A stretch of 64,000 bases of DNA. Source: Moniliella sp. 'wahieum'. Taxonomy: Eukaryota; Basidiomycota; Moniliellomycetes; Moniliellales; Moniliellaceae. The translations under genes and the position numbers were made by a program. The stretch lies in assembly GCA_003971905.1 (NCBI GenBank), contig RSEE01000020.1:124001-188000 (forward strand), given 5' to 3'. The notes below the pieces were generated by a model. It saw only the letters and a program-made list of their open reading frames with translations, made no database searches and was not told the DNA's origin. Numbering within the stretch: the first letter of the stretch is position 1; every line of letters starts with the position of its first letter. Shown here piece after piece: positions 43,986-56,646 of this stretch.

Positions 43986-46209
43986 CTACGCTACTGGCGG
44001 GAGTGGCGGGCTCCGGGGCATATGACTGGGGCGAGGGCTGTTGTACGGAGAAGAGTCGACGGAAGAGCGGGGACTAGCGGTACGTAAGACGGGAGGTACG
44101 CCCAACCGTGGCTCGGGCGGCGCCCGAGGGCTGGCAGACGGGTGGCCCGCACGGTGAGGGGGCCCAGGAGGATAGTGAGACTGGTGGCTGGCACTTGTTG
44201 GTGGTAGTGGCCCAAGCCGGCGACGAGGCTCGGCTCGCAGGCGACCTAGCACCACTCCCTGTTCGGTATATACGTCGAGCCACTGCGCCGCCGCCGCCCA
44301 ACTGCTCCTCCACCGTGTTGGTTGGGATGGAAAGGGGCATGCGCAGCAGCTGCGCGGCCAGCTGGTCAGTGGCACAGGTGGGGCTGTCCGAGCCTGCGTA
44401 CGACTGAAGGATGGAGTGCAGGAGGAGGAGAGGATCGCGGCCGGCACTCTCCTCGTCGGGGTGGGCGGGAGATGAGGACGTCCATCATCGGCACTGGCGT
44501 GAAGAAAAAGAGGTCGGACCAGACTTTGGCGACGGATGACGACGCCTTGGGTCCGGGGAAGCGAAGGGGCAGGAGGGTGCATGGACCACCAGTTGGACAA
44601 CAGTGCGTCGGGACCGCCCGGCCCCGATTCCGACCCCGTTCTCTCGTCCTGCATCGCACCCCCTGCATCAGGCATACCCGAGAACGGAGGCTGGTCAGGA
44701 AGTTGTCCGTACTGGGACACTGGATCCGGGGAGGGTGGCGATCCTCCAAAATCCCCGTTTGTTCCCGATGGGAGCGGCGATTGGTATGCGGCAGTGAGCC
44801 CGACAGTGTATGTTCCACTGGGGCCCGTACTGCTGAGCCCGACTTGGGCCTGCGCGCCCCATTGAATTCCGAATGGGCCCTGGGGTTGGGAAGGAACGGT
44901 GCTGGGAGGGGGGACTGGTAGGTACACTTACTTGATAGGGGGTAGGGGCAAATAAACCCCGGCAGAGCTGGGTGTGACAGGAGCCGGGGCCCAACCCCAA
45001 AGTGGCTCGGCTGAAACAGCAGAACCTAGAGAGACTTCATGGGTTGCATGCATAACACCGTCTTTGGGCGGAAGGGGCGGCGGCGAGTCAGGGTCGTCGT
45101 GCTGCTGTCCACGTGGATGGAGGTAGGTGGGCTTGCGCAAGGGCCGAGGCGGTTTGCTAGGTGCAGGTGATGCAGCTGCAGGTTGTTGAGGCGGTGAGCG
45201 GGGGACAGCAAAGTTGGAAGGATGCCTATGTACAGATCCGGGAGGGCGAGCGGGGCCCTGCTTGGCATTTGCAGTGGCGGTGCCCCACTGCCCCAGAAGC
45301 CTGTGTTGACCAGAGTGGCAATGTAACAGGTCATCTCAAAGGCACGCTCTGCCTTGTGATGAACACTAAAGGCCCAATCGGAGGTGCGTTCAACAGTGGT
45401 GATAAAGAAGAAGACGTCTCCCTCGCGCAAATCATAAGAGGGCGCATAGGTTTGCATGATCCAGCCCATATGCTGGAGAGGTAATTGCGGACAACACTTG
45501 TGCCAGACTCAGCTCGCGTTCCACCGGGTTGCGCAAAACCATGATCGCGCCATCGTCGCGGCCAACGGTAAAGCCCCGCGTGCCGCCGACGGGGACGCCG
45601 TGCACGGGGAAACCTCCTCCAGGAGCAGCCTTGACCAGCTGACGTCACGCGAAAAGCGCGGTGCATAGGAAATCTGGTGCCGTTGCAGGTTCAACGCAGC
45701 CGGGTCAAGAGGCGGAGGGGGCGGGCCGACGGGATAGCGGTGGGAAGGCAAGCGCAGCATATCTCTCAGCGAGGAATGCCGCCGCAGCTGGCTGGAGGGC
45801 GAAGACGTGGAGAAGGGCGGGGGGTGCAGGTGGATGGAGAGGCCGGGCTGGAGGAGGTGGATGGAAACTGCGGGACACCGTCGTAGCGGGGGGGACTAGA
45901 GGAGGAGAAGAGGCGGGTGGAGCGAGTGCGGCTGCGGCTGCGACTGGAGCTGCGGCTGGGGGGGGCTGCAGGCAGGGCTGATGCTGATGCTGCGGGGGAG
46001 CGGGCGAGGCTGCGGCTGCGGCTGGGCATGCTCAGCAGCGGCAGGAGGGGGGGCGGGGGGGCCGTCGAGGGCGTTGAAGAGGACCTGGACATGGCCGTCG
46101 CGCTCGAACGCCACGTCGCCGACGCGGGCTGAGTAGGGATACACAGCGCATTGCCCTCGCAGACGGTGTAGAGGGAGCTCTGGAAGACGTGGTGCAGCGC
46201 GGCGACCAT
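43986..46209 (-). CDS. Protein of unknown function, about 740 residues, frame-broken
   Basis: ATG at 46207-46209 gives MVAALHHVFQSSLYTVCEGN, ALCIPTQPASVGDVAFERDG and HVQVLFNALDGPPAPPPAAA. A Ser/Arg/Pro-rich stretch follows, then QISYAPRFSRDVSWSRLLLE, GFTVGRDDGAIMVLRNPVER, ELSLAQVLSAIT, MGWIMQTYAPSYDLREGDVF, FFITTVERTSDWAFSVHHKA and ERAFEMTCYIATLVNTGFWG. A long Pro/Ser/Gly-rich region (TGPSGTYTVGLTAAYQSPLP, DPVSQYGQLPDQPPFSGMPD) leads to KVWSDLFFFTPVPMMDVLIS and LLLHSILQSYAGSDSPTCA. The end is uncertain (stops at 43986-43991). The central 120 residues look like a folded domain I cannot name; the rest is low complexity. It is convergent with RPL28 and divergent from EDE1. Confidence 0.45.
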
Positions 46210-46656
46210 GCGTGCGGAGAGGAGGGGGGGGGGCGGTGGGGAGCACCGCACGAGGCGCGGGCAGCCGCGTGCTTGTGGGGATGTGGCGGGGACGCGGTGG
46301 CGGGCGCCGGTGCCCCGTAGCGCACGTGACCAGTGTGACGCGGATGGCAGCGCCATTAGTAAGGCATTCCACGTGGCAGGGACAGGGGTGGGGTGACGTC
46401 ATTTGCCGTCATCAGTGCGTTATCGTGGGAGCAGGCGGCAGTGCGAGCAGGTGTGTGTGCTGCAGTGCCAGCGGGTGCGCAGCCGCAGCGTCGCTGGCTG
46501 CGCGGGTGGGTGATGCATGATGCATGATGGCCTGCTCACCAAGCGCATCCAGCACGCAGCTGCGCACCCGACACGGACCGCCACGCCGCCAGCGCCAGCA
46601 GCCGCCGCCCCCCGCCTCCGCCCGCCCCCCCCCCTGTTCCCCGCTGCCTCGCCACG
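46210..46656. promoter_or_regulatory. Divergent promoter region upstream of EDE1
   Basis: A 447-bp gap between divergent start codons. It contains two GTGACGTCA-like elements (46390-46410 region) and a TGCA lattice run at 46510-46526 (TGATGCATGATGCATGATG). No gene. Confidence 0.4.
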
Positions 46657-49600
46657 ATGCCCGCTGCGCATGTCGCGCTGTCGCCCAGCGAGGCGCCGGC
46701 CTTCGCCCATCTCTGGCGCCTCGCCGACCCCGCCAACACCGGCCGCGTCACCGGCCCCGACGCGGTCCGCTTCTTTGCCTCGGCCGGCCTGCCCGCCGCG
46801 ACGCTCAGCGACATCTGGAGCCTGGCCGACCACGACCAGAACGGCTTCCTGACCCCGCCCGCCTTCAATGTCGCCCTCCGCCTCGTCGCCCACGCCCAGC
46901 GCGGCCAGCCCATCACCCCCGCCCTCATCGACCAGCCCGGCCCGCCGCCCCGCTTGGCCGGCCTTCCCCCACCCCCTCCCCCCGCCCCCTCGTCGGCCCT
47001 CCCGCCCCTTACTGCCGACGACCGTGCCCGCTTCAGCCGCATCTTTGCGTCCGCTTCCCCCCTCGGTGGCCTGCTCGACGGCGACAAGGCCCGCGACATC
47101 TTTCTCAGGTCCAACCTGCCCTGGGACAAGCTCGGTGCCATTTGGTCTCTCGCCGACACGCGTGAGCGTGGGCGCTGGACGTGACTGACTTTACGGGGCA
47201 TGTACTTTATCCAGCACACCATGGACGGCGATCCCCTCCCTGCCTGCATCCCTGCCGCTGGCCTCTATGAGCAGGCCGCCGCCGGCGCCCCTGCTCCCGG
47301 CCCTGTTGCCGCCCCTCCTTCTGTCCTGGGCGGCATCTTTGGAAACGACCGGTCCTCGTCCCCGCTCCCGCTCACAGCGCAGCACACAGGTGCGTCAGCT
47401 GGCTTTGCCAGTGCGCCTTCGGCGGTGCGCGGCAGATGACGGGCGGCGTGTCGGCGCAACACACTGGCATTGCGTCTCAATACACGGGGTTGCGGCCTCA
47501 ACCGACGGGGTGAGTGCCCAGCATACGGGCCAAGCTTCCTTCCGCTCGGCTTCTGTTGCTCCTCCTGCACCGATGGGGACAGCATGGGATGTGAACCCCA
47601 GCGAGAAGGCCAACTTTGATCGTTACTTTGATGGGCTAGACACGGCCAGACGGGTGCGGTGGACGGCGCGGCGGTTGTCCCGTTCCTGATGCAGTCCAAG
47701 TTGGACGAGGCAACGCTGGCTCATGTATGGTAAGTATTATTTTCTTCCCCCTTGTGGTATCTGCTCTTTTCTCTCGACCAACCCCTGCGGAGAGCTAACC
47801 TTCATGTGCCTCTGTAGGGATTTGGCCGACATTACCCAGACCGGATCCCTTTCCCGGGACGAGTTTGCAGTGGCCATGCACCTCATCAATCGCAAATTGA
47901 GAGGGCAGGATGTTCCGGCTACCCTACCTTCGACGCTCATCCCGCCTTCGCTACGTCACATCTCTGTCCCTGCTCCCGAGCCCCAGAATGAGACGCAGCG
48001 CGACCTCTCTTTTCATTAATGGACGATGATGCACCGCTACCCCAGGTGCCGATTCGGGCCGACTCGGCGTTCAGACCGCCCAGCTTGGCGGGAAGCAATA
48101 CGCCCAACAAGGCCATCGCTCTCCTGGTATTGCCTCTCCCTCTTTCGGTGCCAATCGAAATCCTCCAACGGCGACCAATGGGTTTGAGAACAGTTTCAGC
48201 CCCCGTGTGGCTTCTCCTGTCGCATCGGCTGGTCCATCGAGTGCAGTTGCTCCTCCCGTTGCTACTACGGCTACCGGGTGGTTCTGCAGCTGTGGAAGAG
48301 AAAGTGAGAACATTTTTGATGCTGCCGCTTCTGCGACTGGTCCCGGACGGTATGGAGAGGTTCAAAGCGAGTTAGAGAAGGAGCGGAAGGCATGCGGGAG
48401 CTGGAGCGCAAGAACAAGGCGAAAATGGGCGAAGTCGAAACGGTACGCGCTGACTTGATCCACGAGGAAAGCACACTGAGTGCCCTTCAGGCGAACAAAG
48501 ACGAATTGGAACAAGCCCTGTTGAAGGATCGGGAGGAAACGCGGGTTCTGCGCACTCGCGTGGGGGAATTGGAGGCCCAGACCAAGACGTTGGAAGAGGA
48601 AATGGAGAAGTTGCGTAAGATGCTCGTCACCAAAGGGGGCTCCATGCCATTGCCCAAAAGCAACTTGCCTCTGCCGAAAGCGAGTGCGAGCGCTTAACCA
48701 AGGAGCTGGAAGAGCTCAAGAACCCTGCTTCAAAGCCTGCCACGCCAGCTGAGGCGGCCCCGGCACCCCACCGGAAGGATAGCGACGCAACGGCCAAAGT
48801 TAAAATCCCTCACGGTGTTGCTACTGTTCCTGCTGCTCCTGCACGGGACCTGAGTAGTAGCCAGCGCAGCGCCAATCCCTTTGGCATTTCCGATGCAGCC
48901 CTTACTTCGGCACCGCCGCCGCCCAAGACCGGTACCAAAGGGTTTGATGATGCATTTGGTGCGTTTGATGTGCCAACCAGCTGCACCTGCCCCCGCGGCT
49001 CCGGGGCCCGTACCGGGCGGCTTCAAGGATGGGTTTGATGATGCTTTCTCCGACTTGGCTCCGCCGCCTCAGGCAACCGCAACTCCAGCTCACGCTCCTG
49101 CTTTGGCCCCAGCCGCTGCGGACGAGGATGACGATTCGTCCGAGGACGATGAAGGTCCCGAAGACCTGGATCGCCCCCGTACTGTACCCCGATGGGACGC
49201 CGCCAGCTCTCGTCGTGTGCCGCCCGCTGTGCCTGGGCGTACGCCCGCGGCGCCAGCGGCCGCACCGCCAACCTCGTCCCTGAACGACTTTGACTCGGCC
49301 TTTGCCGGCTTTGGCCCACCTGCCCCGGCACCCCCGCCGACAGGGGCGGCTAAGGCGGCCGCCTCGGCCGATCCGTTTGAACCAGACTTTAGCTTTGCCC
49401 CCAGTTTTGCTCCCGTCACTAGCACGGCGGCGAGCGCGTCCAAGCCGACCCCCTCTGCCCCCAGCTCTAAAGCGCCTGACTTTTTCCCCGGGTTTGACAA
49501 TTCGTTTGGCTCGGCCGCGCCTGCCCCCACTCGGGCACCAGCGCCCCCCCCTCGTACAGTAACAGCGCATTTGACGATGCTTTTGGTGTCTCCTCTGCAC

Positions 49601-49825
49601 CCGCTGCACCCCCCGCTGCGCCGCCATCCTTTGCCCCGGCACCTGCAGCTGCACCTGCGCCCGCACCCGCACCCGCATCTGCGGCAGAACCCCCAGCCGG
49701 ACGACGCGCGTCCAGTGAAGCAGTTGACTGCAATGGGCTTCCCACGGACCAAGGTACTGGCTGCGCTGGAGGCAAGCAACTACCGTGTGGACCGCGCACT
49801 GGAACGTTTGTTGGCCAACGCTTAA
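46657..49825 (+). CDS. EDE1: Ede1-like endocytic scaffold: three EH domains, coiled coil, UBA
   Basis: Early endocytic-site scaffold (Ede1/Eps15 family) binding NPF-bearing adaptors and ubiquitin. ATG at 46657. EH1 (46680-46910): [42 protein letters not shown]2 (47020-47215): [37 protein letters not shown]3 (47590-47925): [62 protein letters not shown]. The coiled coil is at 48390-48630 ([40 protein letters not shown]). Repeated acidic-Phe motifs (FDDAF, FDSAF, FDNSF) lie at 48950-49580. The C-terminal UBA is [20 protein letters not shown], then [13 protein letters not shown] at 49823-49825. Intron at 47730-47817 (88 nt, splits HVW/DLAD). Many frame breaks (for example near 47180, 47440, 47520, 47660, 48010, 48380, 48690, 48970, 49560). 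Confidence 0.88.
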
Positions 49826-50333
49826 GGACCCACCAAACGCTGCATGTGACCGTTTTACGATCGTCCTTCTTCCCCTGTACCGTCCTGCTTGTCTGCTTGT
49901 CTTCCTTTTCCTTTCCTGGCTGTGTCTCTGGATCTTTTTTTCTTGCTTGGGGGACACGAATGCACCTTTTCTTTTGGTCTGGATGCGTACTGGTAACGAG
50001 GCTGATCCCAAGCGCAGCTGGCCGGAGTAAAAGGCAGTCTGGCGCGCAGATTGGCGTGCGCCGGCCAAGCGCCTGTCCTACACAATTGCTAGTACCGCGC
50101 TGGTGCCACCGCGCGGCAGAATCATGGAATGATCACGGGTTTTCCATTCAACTATCACGAGGAACTTTTAACTCTGAGCCGGTGAACGAACAGACAAGCG
50201 TCTGTGTCGCTGGCGAAATTCATAGGGAAAATTGACATTGAAGGAAGTTTTGGTTGTGCCGTTCGTCATGGCCCGAAGGGCAAGGAGAGAACGAAGGAGG
50301 GGCCAGAGGGGAGGGGAGGAAAATCGGCGCTGT
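49826..50333. other. Intergenic region between convergent EDE1 and alpha-glucosidase genes
   Basis: T/C-rich 3' sequence after EDE1. No gene, lattice run or other structure noticed. Confidence 0.5.
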
Positions 50334-53300
50334 TCAAGCCCACGTGAGCGAGACGGTCTGATTGGCCGGGAAAGTGTAGTGCACGTTGGTCACGTTGAGC
50401 AGACGACGCTGCGAGTCAAACGAGAAGGTCGCGTTGTGCTGGGCAAACGAGACCGTCTTGGGTGCGTGGGCCAGGTTGAGCAAGACAATGTTGGTAAGTG
50501 CCTGCGCGGGCTGGAACTGGGAGCCCGGAGCGAGGCTCAAGTCGATCTGGTGCTTGTTGTTCTGGTTGTTGGACTGGACCAGGAGCGTCGAGTTGGTCGA
50601 GTAGGGCGCAGGTGTCGTTCCATCGTCCAGGTAGAACGAGGACGAGACGGAACTGTGCTGGTCGAGGTTGACGATCAGGCCGTAGGGTTGCTGAGCGGTG
50701 GCGTTGGTGGTGTGTACTGGGGGTGTTGGTGCGTGAGTAGCGCACGGGCCGGACGGAGGTGAACATTGATGTCGTTCAGTGCAGCCGGGACGGGAACCAG
50801 CTTGTTGGACTGGACCGACAGAGGCTGGTAGGTAAAGATGTTGTACCACGTGCCCTGGGCATCCGGGAAGACGCCCTTGGCTTGGGTTGCGTTCGGCTCA
50901 AACACCGGCGTAACAAGCAACGTGTCGCCCCAAAGGAATTGGCGCGCATCCGACGTGTCGCGCGCAACGTCAAACACGTGCGGGAAGTCGTACCACAAAG
51001 CGCGCAAAGCGGGGGTTCCCTCACGACGCCATCGCCATTAGCGAGTAGAGCGTGGGAAGCAGCTCGTACCGCTTTGCAAACATCTTCCTAGCGGTCGCGG
51101 CCGACTCATCCCAGCGGTAGGGCTCTTGCGAGATAGCCCCCTCCGTGTTGTGCACCCGGAAGAAGGGAGAGAAAGCGCCAACTTGCAGCCAGCGCGTCAA
51201 AATCTCCGCGTCCGTGTTGCGGTTGAAACCACCGACATCCGCGCCCACATGGCTAAACCCAAACATCGAGAAGGAAAGCATGCCTGGAACAATGGAAATG
51301 AGGAGGGTCAGTACCAACAGAAAAGAGAGGAAAGGGAGTGGGTAGAACGGCCAACAGGGTCGCCAAAGAAGAAGAAAAAGCCACGTACCATCAATTGACT
51401 CGGCCAAGCCAGCACCAGCAGTGTAGGTCTCGTTTCCTGACAGGATCCTCCAAATCGAAAAGTTGTCACCCAACCAGTGGCCAGTGTACTTGTTTGCGCC
51501 AGGATAGGTCGAACGGGAAATGAGGAACGGACGCTTGTCGGGCCGCAACTTGGCCACGGCATTGTGAACGTGCATTTCCATCATCGATCCGTCAAGGTTG
51601 TGCACGTCGTACATGACACGAGTGCCGTCTACCCCGGTAGTTTTCATTGCCACCGTCTTCTTGTCGAGATTCAGCTGCAGTGGGCTCTCCATGTAATGAA
51701 GACCGTTGTGAATCGCGTAGGGTGGGTTGCTGAGGTACCGGGTCGTGGCATTCTCATACTCAAAGTCGGGCTCGTCAGGGCCAAACGCCGGATTGAACAG
51801 TTGGTCGGCCGTGTCGAGACCAGGGGGTCCATACGCATTGTTCTGCACCGGTCCAGGGGCATAGGTGCTGGTGCCATTGATGGTGAGGTTGCCCGAGGAA
51901 CCCCAGGTAAGGTTGTTGTACCCTTGCGGCCAGCCTGCAACACTGGTCGAGGGGATGTGGTTGGGCGTGTCGGAGAGGTTAGTCTTGGCGTCGGCAGCAT
52001 TGCCAGGAATAAAGGAGCTCTGCTCGTTCATATCCAACCACAGCCCCGAGAAGGGTACCAAACTAGAAAAGTTGGCAATCACCTCGTCCCACCATTGCGT
52101 TGCATTGGGTGCTTGGTGGTCCACGAAGAGCGCGTAGCCAGGCCACACCTCACCACGTACAACGTGTCGTTGTCTGGATTCTTGAGGAAGACATTGAGCT
52201 CACGACCGCGCGTGGCGGGCCAGTATTCGTCCGTGTCATTCGTTGGCGCATCCGGAATAGCTGCGTCGAGAATAGGAATGTAGTGTTGGCCCTGGGCGTT
52301 GAGCTCGCGCACAAAGTCACCCAGGTCTGCAAAACTGGGGCTGACGGTAAAGTCGCGGAAGGAATGCATGTAGTCAATGTCGTTCCACATGGTCTCGAGC
52401 GGGATTCCAGCCTGTTTCATCGCCGTGACCACCTCCCGGGTGTCATTTACCGAGTGGTAGCCCCAACGACACATATGGAAACCCAAACTCCACAGGGGTG
52501 GCAGCAACGGTGTTCCGATGAAGTTGATGTACTGCTGAATGGCCGTTGTAGCACTGTTGTTCGAATCGTTGTTCTTGTTGTTCCTGTTGTGCTTGGGCGC
52601 CTCAACACTCTCAGCGTCACCAGAGAAGAAACGGAAGTCCAGCGTTCCTCCAATGGCACGGTACTGAATCACGCCGCACGCAGAAGTACATCGAGACCAG
52701 CCGTACTCTGAAGGTACACACCGTGGGTGCGCAAGCGACCATCGTTGCCCTTGCGTGCCTCGATGTAGACGGATGGTATCCGTACATGTTGCTGTTCACG
52801 GGCGTTCCGGCATCGTGGGAAAAACGTCTGCAGCGTGTTGTTCGGGTCGCGCCGCAAGGAGCCAGTCACGTATTCGCCCAGTCCATACAGAGAAGCGTCT
52901 TTGGGTAGCGCCGAAGAAAGCTGAAGATATTGGTTCTCAAACCATTGGGTGGGCTGGCATGGCCGTCGAGTTGCGCTTGCCGTTCACGCTGGTATCGTTC
53001 ATCGGTTCCGTATAAGTGGGCAAGTTGGCATGACGCGTATCAAAGATCACTTCGCCAGTGGACGCTCGCTCAATCCACCATTCCCACGGGGTTGTGTTGG
53101 AGCTGTATTGGAAACGAAGATCATTTTGTGCCAGCGGATAGCCGTGGTCAATCGAGTCGTCCGGGCGATCGAAAAGCAGACCATTGGGGAGCTGGTACTG
53201 CTTCTTGTCCGTGTCGTAGATGTGCACGTGCAGTTGGTGCTTCTTTTCACTGACCACCGCGACAGTGAGGTTTTCAATGTCAAACCCGAAAGCGTGGCAT

Positions 53301-53533
53301 GCCTCTCCGGCCAACTGAAGCTGGGCTTCCAAGCCGTACTGGGTCGTACGCGGCGTCCCGACCAGCTTGTATCCTGGGCAGGAGGTCACGTCGAACGAGG
53401 GTTTGACGCTTGAGGCATTGGTGTCGCGACGCAACTGTTCCTCAAACAGATCTGTCGCGGAGCCCATAGGAAAGGCACGGACCACGCCCGCAGCCAAGGC
53501 GGACGCGGCGAGCGCCGAAACAGAGAGCTTCAT
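50334..53533 (-). CDS. Secreted GH31 alpha-glucosidase
   Basis: Extracellular glycoside hydrolase family 31 enzyme releasing glucose from maltose, starch or related oligosaccharides. ATG at 53531-53533 gives the signal peptide MKLSVSALAASALAAGVVRA. Family blocks are QYGLEAQLQLAGEACHAFGF, YTEPMNDTSVNGKRNSTAMP, GTPLLPPLWSLGFHMCRWGY, VVTAMKQAGIPLETMWNDID, the catalytic nucleophile motif SGLWLDMNEQSSF, the acid/base motif YTGHWLGDN, MLSFSMFGFSHVGADVGGFN, RWLQVGAFSPFFRVHN and LWGDTLLVTPVFEPNATQAK. The end is TFPANQTVSLTWA, TGA at 50334-50336. Intron at 51284-51388 (105 nt, GTACGT donor, TTCCAG acceptor) splits SIDG/MLSFSMF. Many NxT/S sites fit secretion. Frame breaks lie near 52930, 52790, 52680, 52145, 51035 and 50735. 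Length (about 1,030 residues) is normal for fungal GH31. A TATATAC box near 53732 may serve as promoter. Confidence 0.9.
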
Positions 53534-54270
53534 GAGTGAAGAAGGAAACTGTGCGAAGGAGGGGGTCAGATCCACGCCATTCAACATTCGGAGGCTGGGG
53601 TGGGTGGGCCGGTGCGCACGTACAAGCTCCTTTCTGGTGCTTGCGGATAAAAAGGTGGCCAAAAAGTCGAGGCGTAAAGGGGAGGACGAGATGGAGGGCC
53701 AAAGAGCGCTCAGCCCGACCGGCTGATGTATATACCTGTGGGGTATTGTCCGACCGGAGCTTGCCGGCAGTCGTCGGGGGGCGCGTGCACTATCCTGGAA
53801 GGCCCGTGCACGGGGGGGACGTGTTGGGCAGGCACAGCGGCTGGGGGCATGGCGGCTGTCGGGGTCGATCGGATGATTTTGTGGGGCTGCTATGCAGCGG
53901 TGGGGGCGGCAGAAACACACCAGGCAGGAGGCAGCACTGCAGGCCCACCTGCATATGTATCTGCGCTTGGTGTCGCAGCAGCAGCGCCCAGCAGGAGCCC
54001 GCTGTCCCTCCCTCCAGAGACGCTGGCAGGAACGAGTTATCCGGTTATGCCGGTTATGACCGACCCAGATCGATGATCACGCTGCTGGCTGGGAACCAGC
54101 AGCTCTCTTTCTGTCTGTTTGTGGTGGGCTCGCGGGGATTTCGGCAGCCCCTCTCAACGGCTCAACGCCCAACGTTCAACCGCATTTGTTAGCAGACAGG
54201 GGGCACTCTGGGATGTGCAGCGGCGGGCCAGGCGGGGCATGGAAGGCCATGGAATATGGATGGCCAGATG

Positions 54271-54290
54271 ACCACTAGTGCACTAGTGGT
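54271..54290. repeat. 20-nt perfect palindrome built on two CTAG cores
   Basis: A perfect inverted repeat: ACCACTAGTG followed by its own reverse complement. It is followed within 45 nt by TGA, GTAC, TGA, GGCC (from 54319) and at 54344 by TGA, CGCG, TGA. Confidence 0.85.
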
Positions 54291-54752
54291 GCATGATGGG
54301 TGACTGAGTGACTGGTACTGAGTACTGAGGCCTGTTTGAACTTTGACGCGTGACGCTCGGCAAAACGTCGGCGGAACTACCCCACACCCTCCGCACGAGC
54401 CCCATGTCTGAGTTCCACCGCTGGGACTCTCGCGCCGCACAGCGTCAGTATTCCGGGACTTGGCGTTAGCCTGAGCCGAGAAGCTCGCACTAGCCCACTC
54501 ATACAGTGGGTGCAGCTGGTGCGCCGATGCGCCGATGCGCCGATGGGTCGATTGGCCGATGCCGTAAGGGATTGTCGTATGTATTACTCCACATTCTCCC
54601 TCTCGTCTTTGTCTAACTCCGTACGTAGCCGTGCTCGTGCGCGTGAACCTTCTCCGGTACCTCATCGATCCCTCATCCTTCTCGCGCCCCTACCCGTCGC
54701 GCACATCATCATTGATTACCTTCATAACATAATGCTTCGTAATATATGATAC

Positions 54753-54778
54753 GCCTTAAGCTCTGTCAATGAAATGGA
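54753..54778 (+). repeat. Dispersed repeat, partial copy 2
   Basis: 26 nt matching the 3' half of the 53-bp element (one mismatch to 8002-8027), starting at GCCTTAAG. Confidence 0.75.
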
Positions 54779-54812
54779 CGTGATACCCGGGACAGGCCGT
54801 GTTTTCTCTCCT

Positions 54813-54829
54813 TCAAGCTTCACTAGTCA
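54813..54829. repeat. AGCT to CTAG lattice junction
   Basis: TCA, AGCT, TCA, CTAG, TCA: two different cores sharing a triplet. Confidence 0.8.
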
Positions 54830-54916
54830 CTCCACACCTCGTCACACCCGGGGAGCTCTATCGAGCAATACAACAGTTATGCAATAAACTCATCTACAGA
54901 AGAGGGTGTAGTACGC

Positions 54917-54940
54917 TGAGCGCTGAGCCTCAGCGCTGAT
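54917..54940. repeat. GCGC lattice, inverted
   Basis: TGA, GCGC, TGA, GCC, TCA, GCGC, TGA. The same inverted layout with GCGC cores occurs at 9480-9502. Confidence 0.8.
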
Positions 54941-55705
54941 GGCACAGTAGTATAGAGAGACTTCATTTGGATTTTGTGTATCGAGTGCGATGCATGATGC
55001 GCCATTTTCACGTGTGTTCTCCAAAGCTGTCGCCGCTGGGGATGGCAAGCTAAACATCTGTGACGCTCTGAAGAACAGGAGACATAGTAATTAGTAACTT
55101 TTGTAACATAAGCCCCATTTCAGGAGGGACGCTAATAGAACATTGACTAAGTGCCAGTGATTTCCCCCTGGTTCCCCGCTGGCCGCGGAAGACGCAAAAA
55201 CTCAAAAGAGATGTTTTTTGCCGCCGTTGTTTTGCTCATCTCACTTTCAGGTAGATCTACCACTACACTCCTCAGATGCCATTGAATGATACAGCAGCTC
55301 TCAGATCTCACGCCTCTCCTAAAAAACCTCTGTTACTCTATATGCGAAGAGGTCTGGCTTCACAAAGACTAGAGACGTTTAGATCATTTCACAAGGAAAC
55401 ATCCTTCTCTACCCCCTCCTGCCTTTGCTCCCCCCCTCCTAAGCACACAGAGTCTATATAAATCTTGGAACTGAGCGTTTCACCGAGCGCACAAGTCAGC
55501 CCTTGAATGCGAGATGATCGATGAGGTCGTGGCTTCACCTGAGGGCCTGAGGTCTGTGCCTCAGATCTCAGACCGGGGGGACCGCCTCCTGAGACACGAT
55601 TGTATGATTTTTCTCTGTTCTTCAAGCTTCATTAACGTTTAACGTTTAACCATTGTCAATAAGGCCATTCACGCGGAGCACTCTGTGCGCTGATGCGCTG
55701 GTGCC

Positions 55706-55722
55706 TGAGGCCTGAGGCCTGA
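55706..55722. repeat. TGA/GGCC lattice
   Basis: TGA, GGCC, TGA, GGCC, TGA, followed within 15 nt by a further TGA-GGCC (55731-55737). Confidence 0.8.
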
Positions 55723-56430
55723 TGAATCAATGAGGCCATGATGTATGAGCATGAGGCCAGTCAGTCTCTATAATCACACGTGTATAATAGTTGGTCTCTG
55801 ACATTTCGTGCGTCTGCATCTCGTGGTTATAGTTATGCTGTTTTCGCACAAACTGTATCAGATCTCAGATATAAGATCTTATTAGATCGAGGGCATAAGC
55901 GCCACTGAGCCAAAATTCCTATTTAGGTAGACCCGCGTGGTTGTTCTCTGTTGCCATCGTGGCATAAAAATGACCGCGAGATGTGACATGATATGGGGCA
56001 TGTGGGGGATGTGGTATGTGGCATGAGATGGACCCGCGATACAACTAGGATGATATAGCTATAGCCAATCCACTCGCACGCATTTCCTTTTTGTCTCCCG
56101 CATGTCCTCTCCCTTCTCAACACCACACCACTTCCTTCCTCTGCTCTCTCTCGCTCGATTTGATACTTGAAGCAATATCCCGCGCGGGTTGAGTTGTGCC
56201 TCCTGGAGATTAATCGGCGCGGTTCAAGCACCAGGATCGTATCCTTTTCTCCGTCTCTCTACAAAAAACGCCCACACGCGGGTGGTTTTCACCAGATGTC
56301 GAACGAGAGCCGAACGAGCGGGAGGGAGGGCTTCGTCGTCCGGCCGCACCAACTTCCAACAATATGCAACAGCTACGTCCAAAACAAAGTAGACTCACAA
56401 CATAATATGTCAGGATGCATCTCAATCATT

Positions 56431-56445
56431 TCAAGCTTCAAGCTG
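56431..56445. repeat. TCA/AGCT lattice
   Basis: TCA, AGCT, TCA, AGCT, then GGTCA. Located about 350 bp downstream of the Ser-rich gene's stop. Confidence 0.7.
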
Positions 56446-56646
56446 GTCATACATCGACCACATACAGTAGATATAAACCTACACGAGCTGTAACATGCGA
56501 ATACAGTTCTGATGGTCCACGGCTTCTTCAATTGTGCTCGCGAATGAAGCTGCATGATGGTAGTTGACATGCGACAGAAATACACCCTTCTCCCTATGGT
56601 TGTTGGCTTGGAATAATGAAAATGCCTGGTGATATACTACGTTGCG

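Noticed and set aside
48902-50068. 388-codon minus-strand ORF over the EDE1 3' part
   Set aside because: Arg-rich antisense shadow of the Pro/Ala-rich Ede1 C-terminus; the plus strand carries the UBA domain and acidic-Phe motifs.
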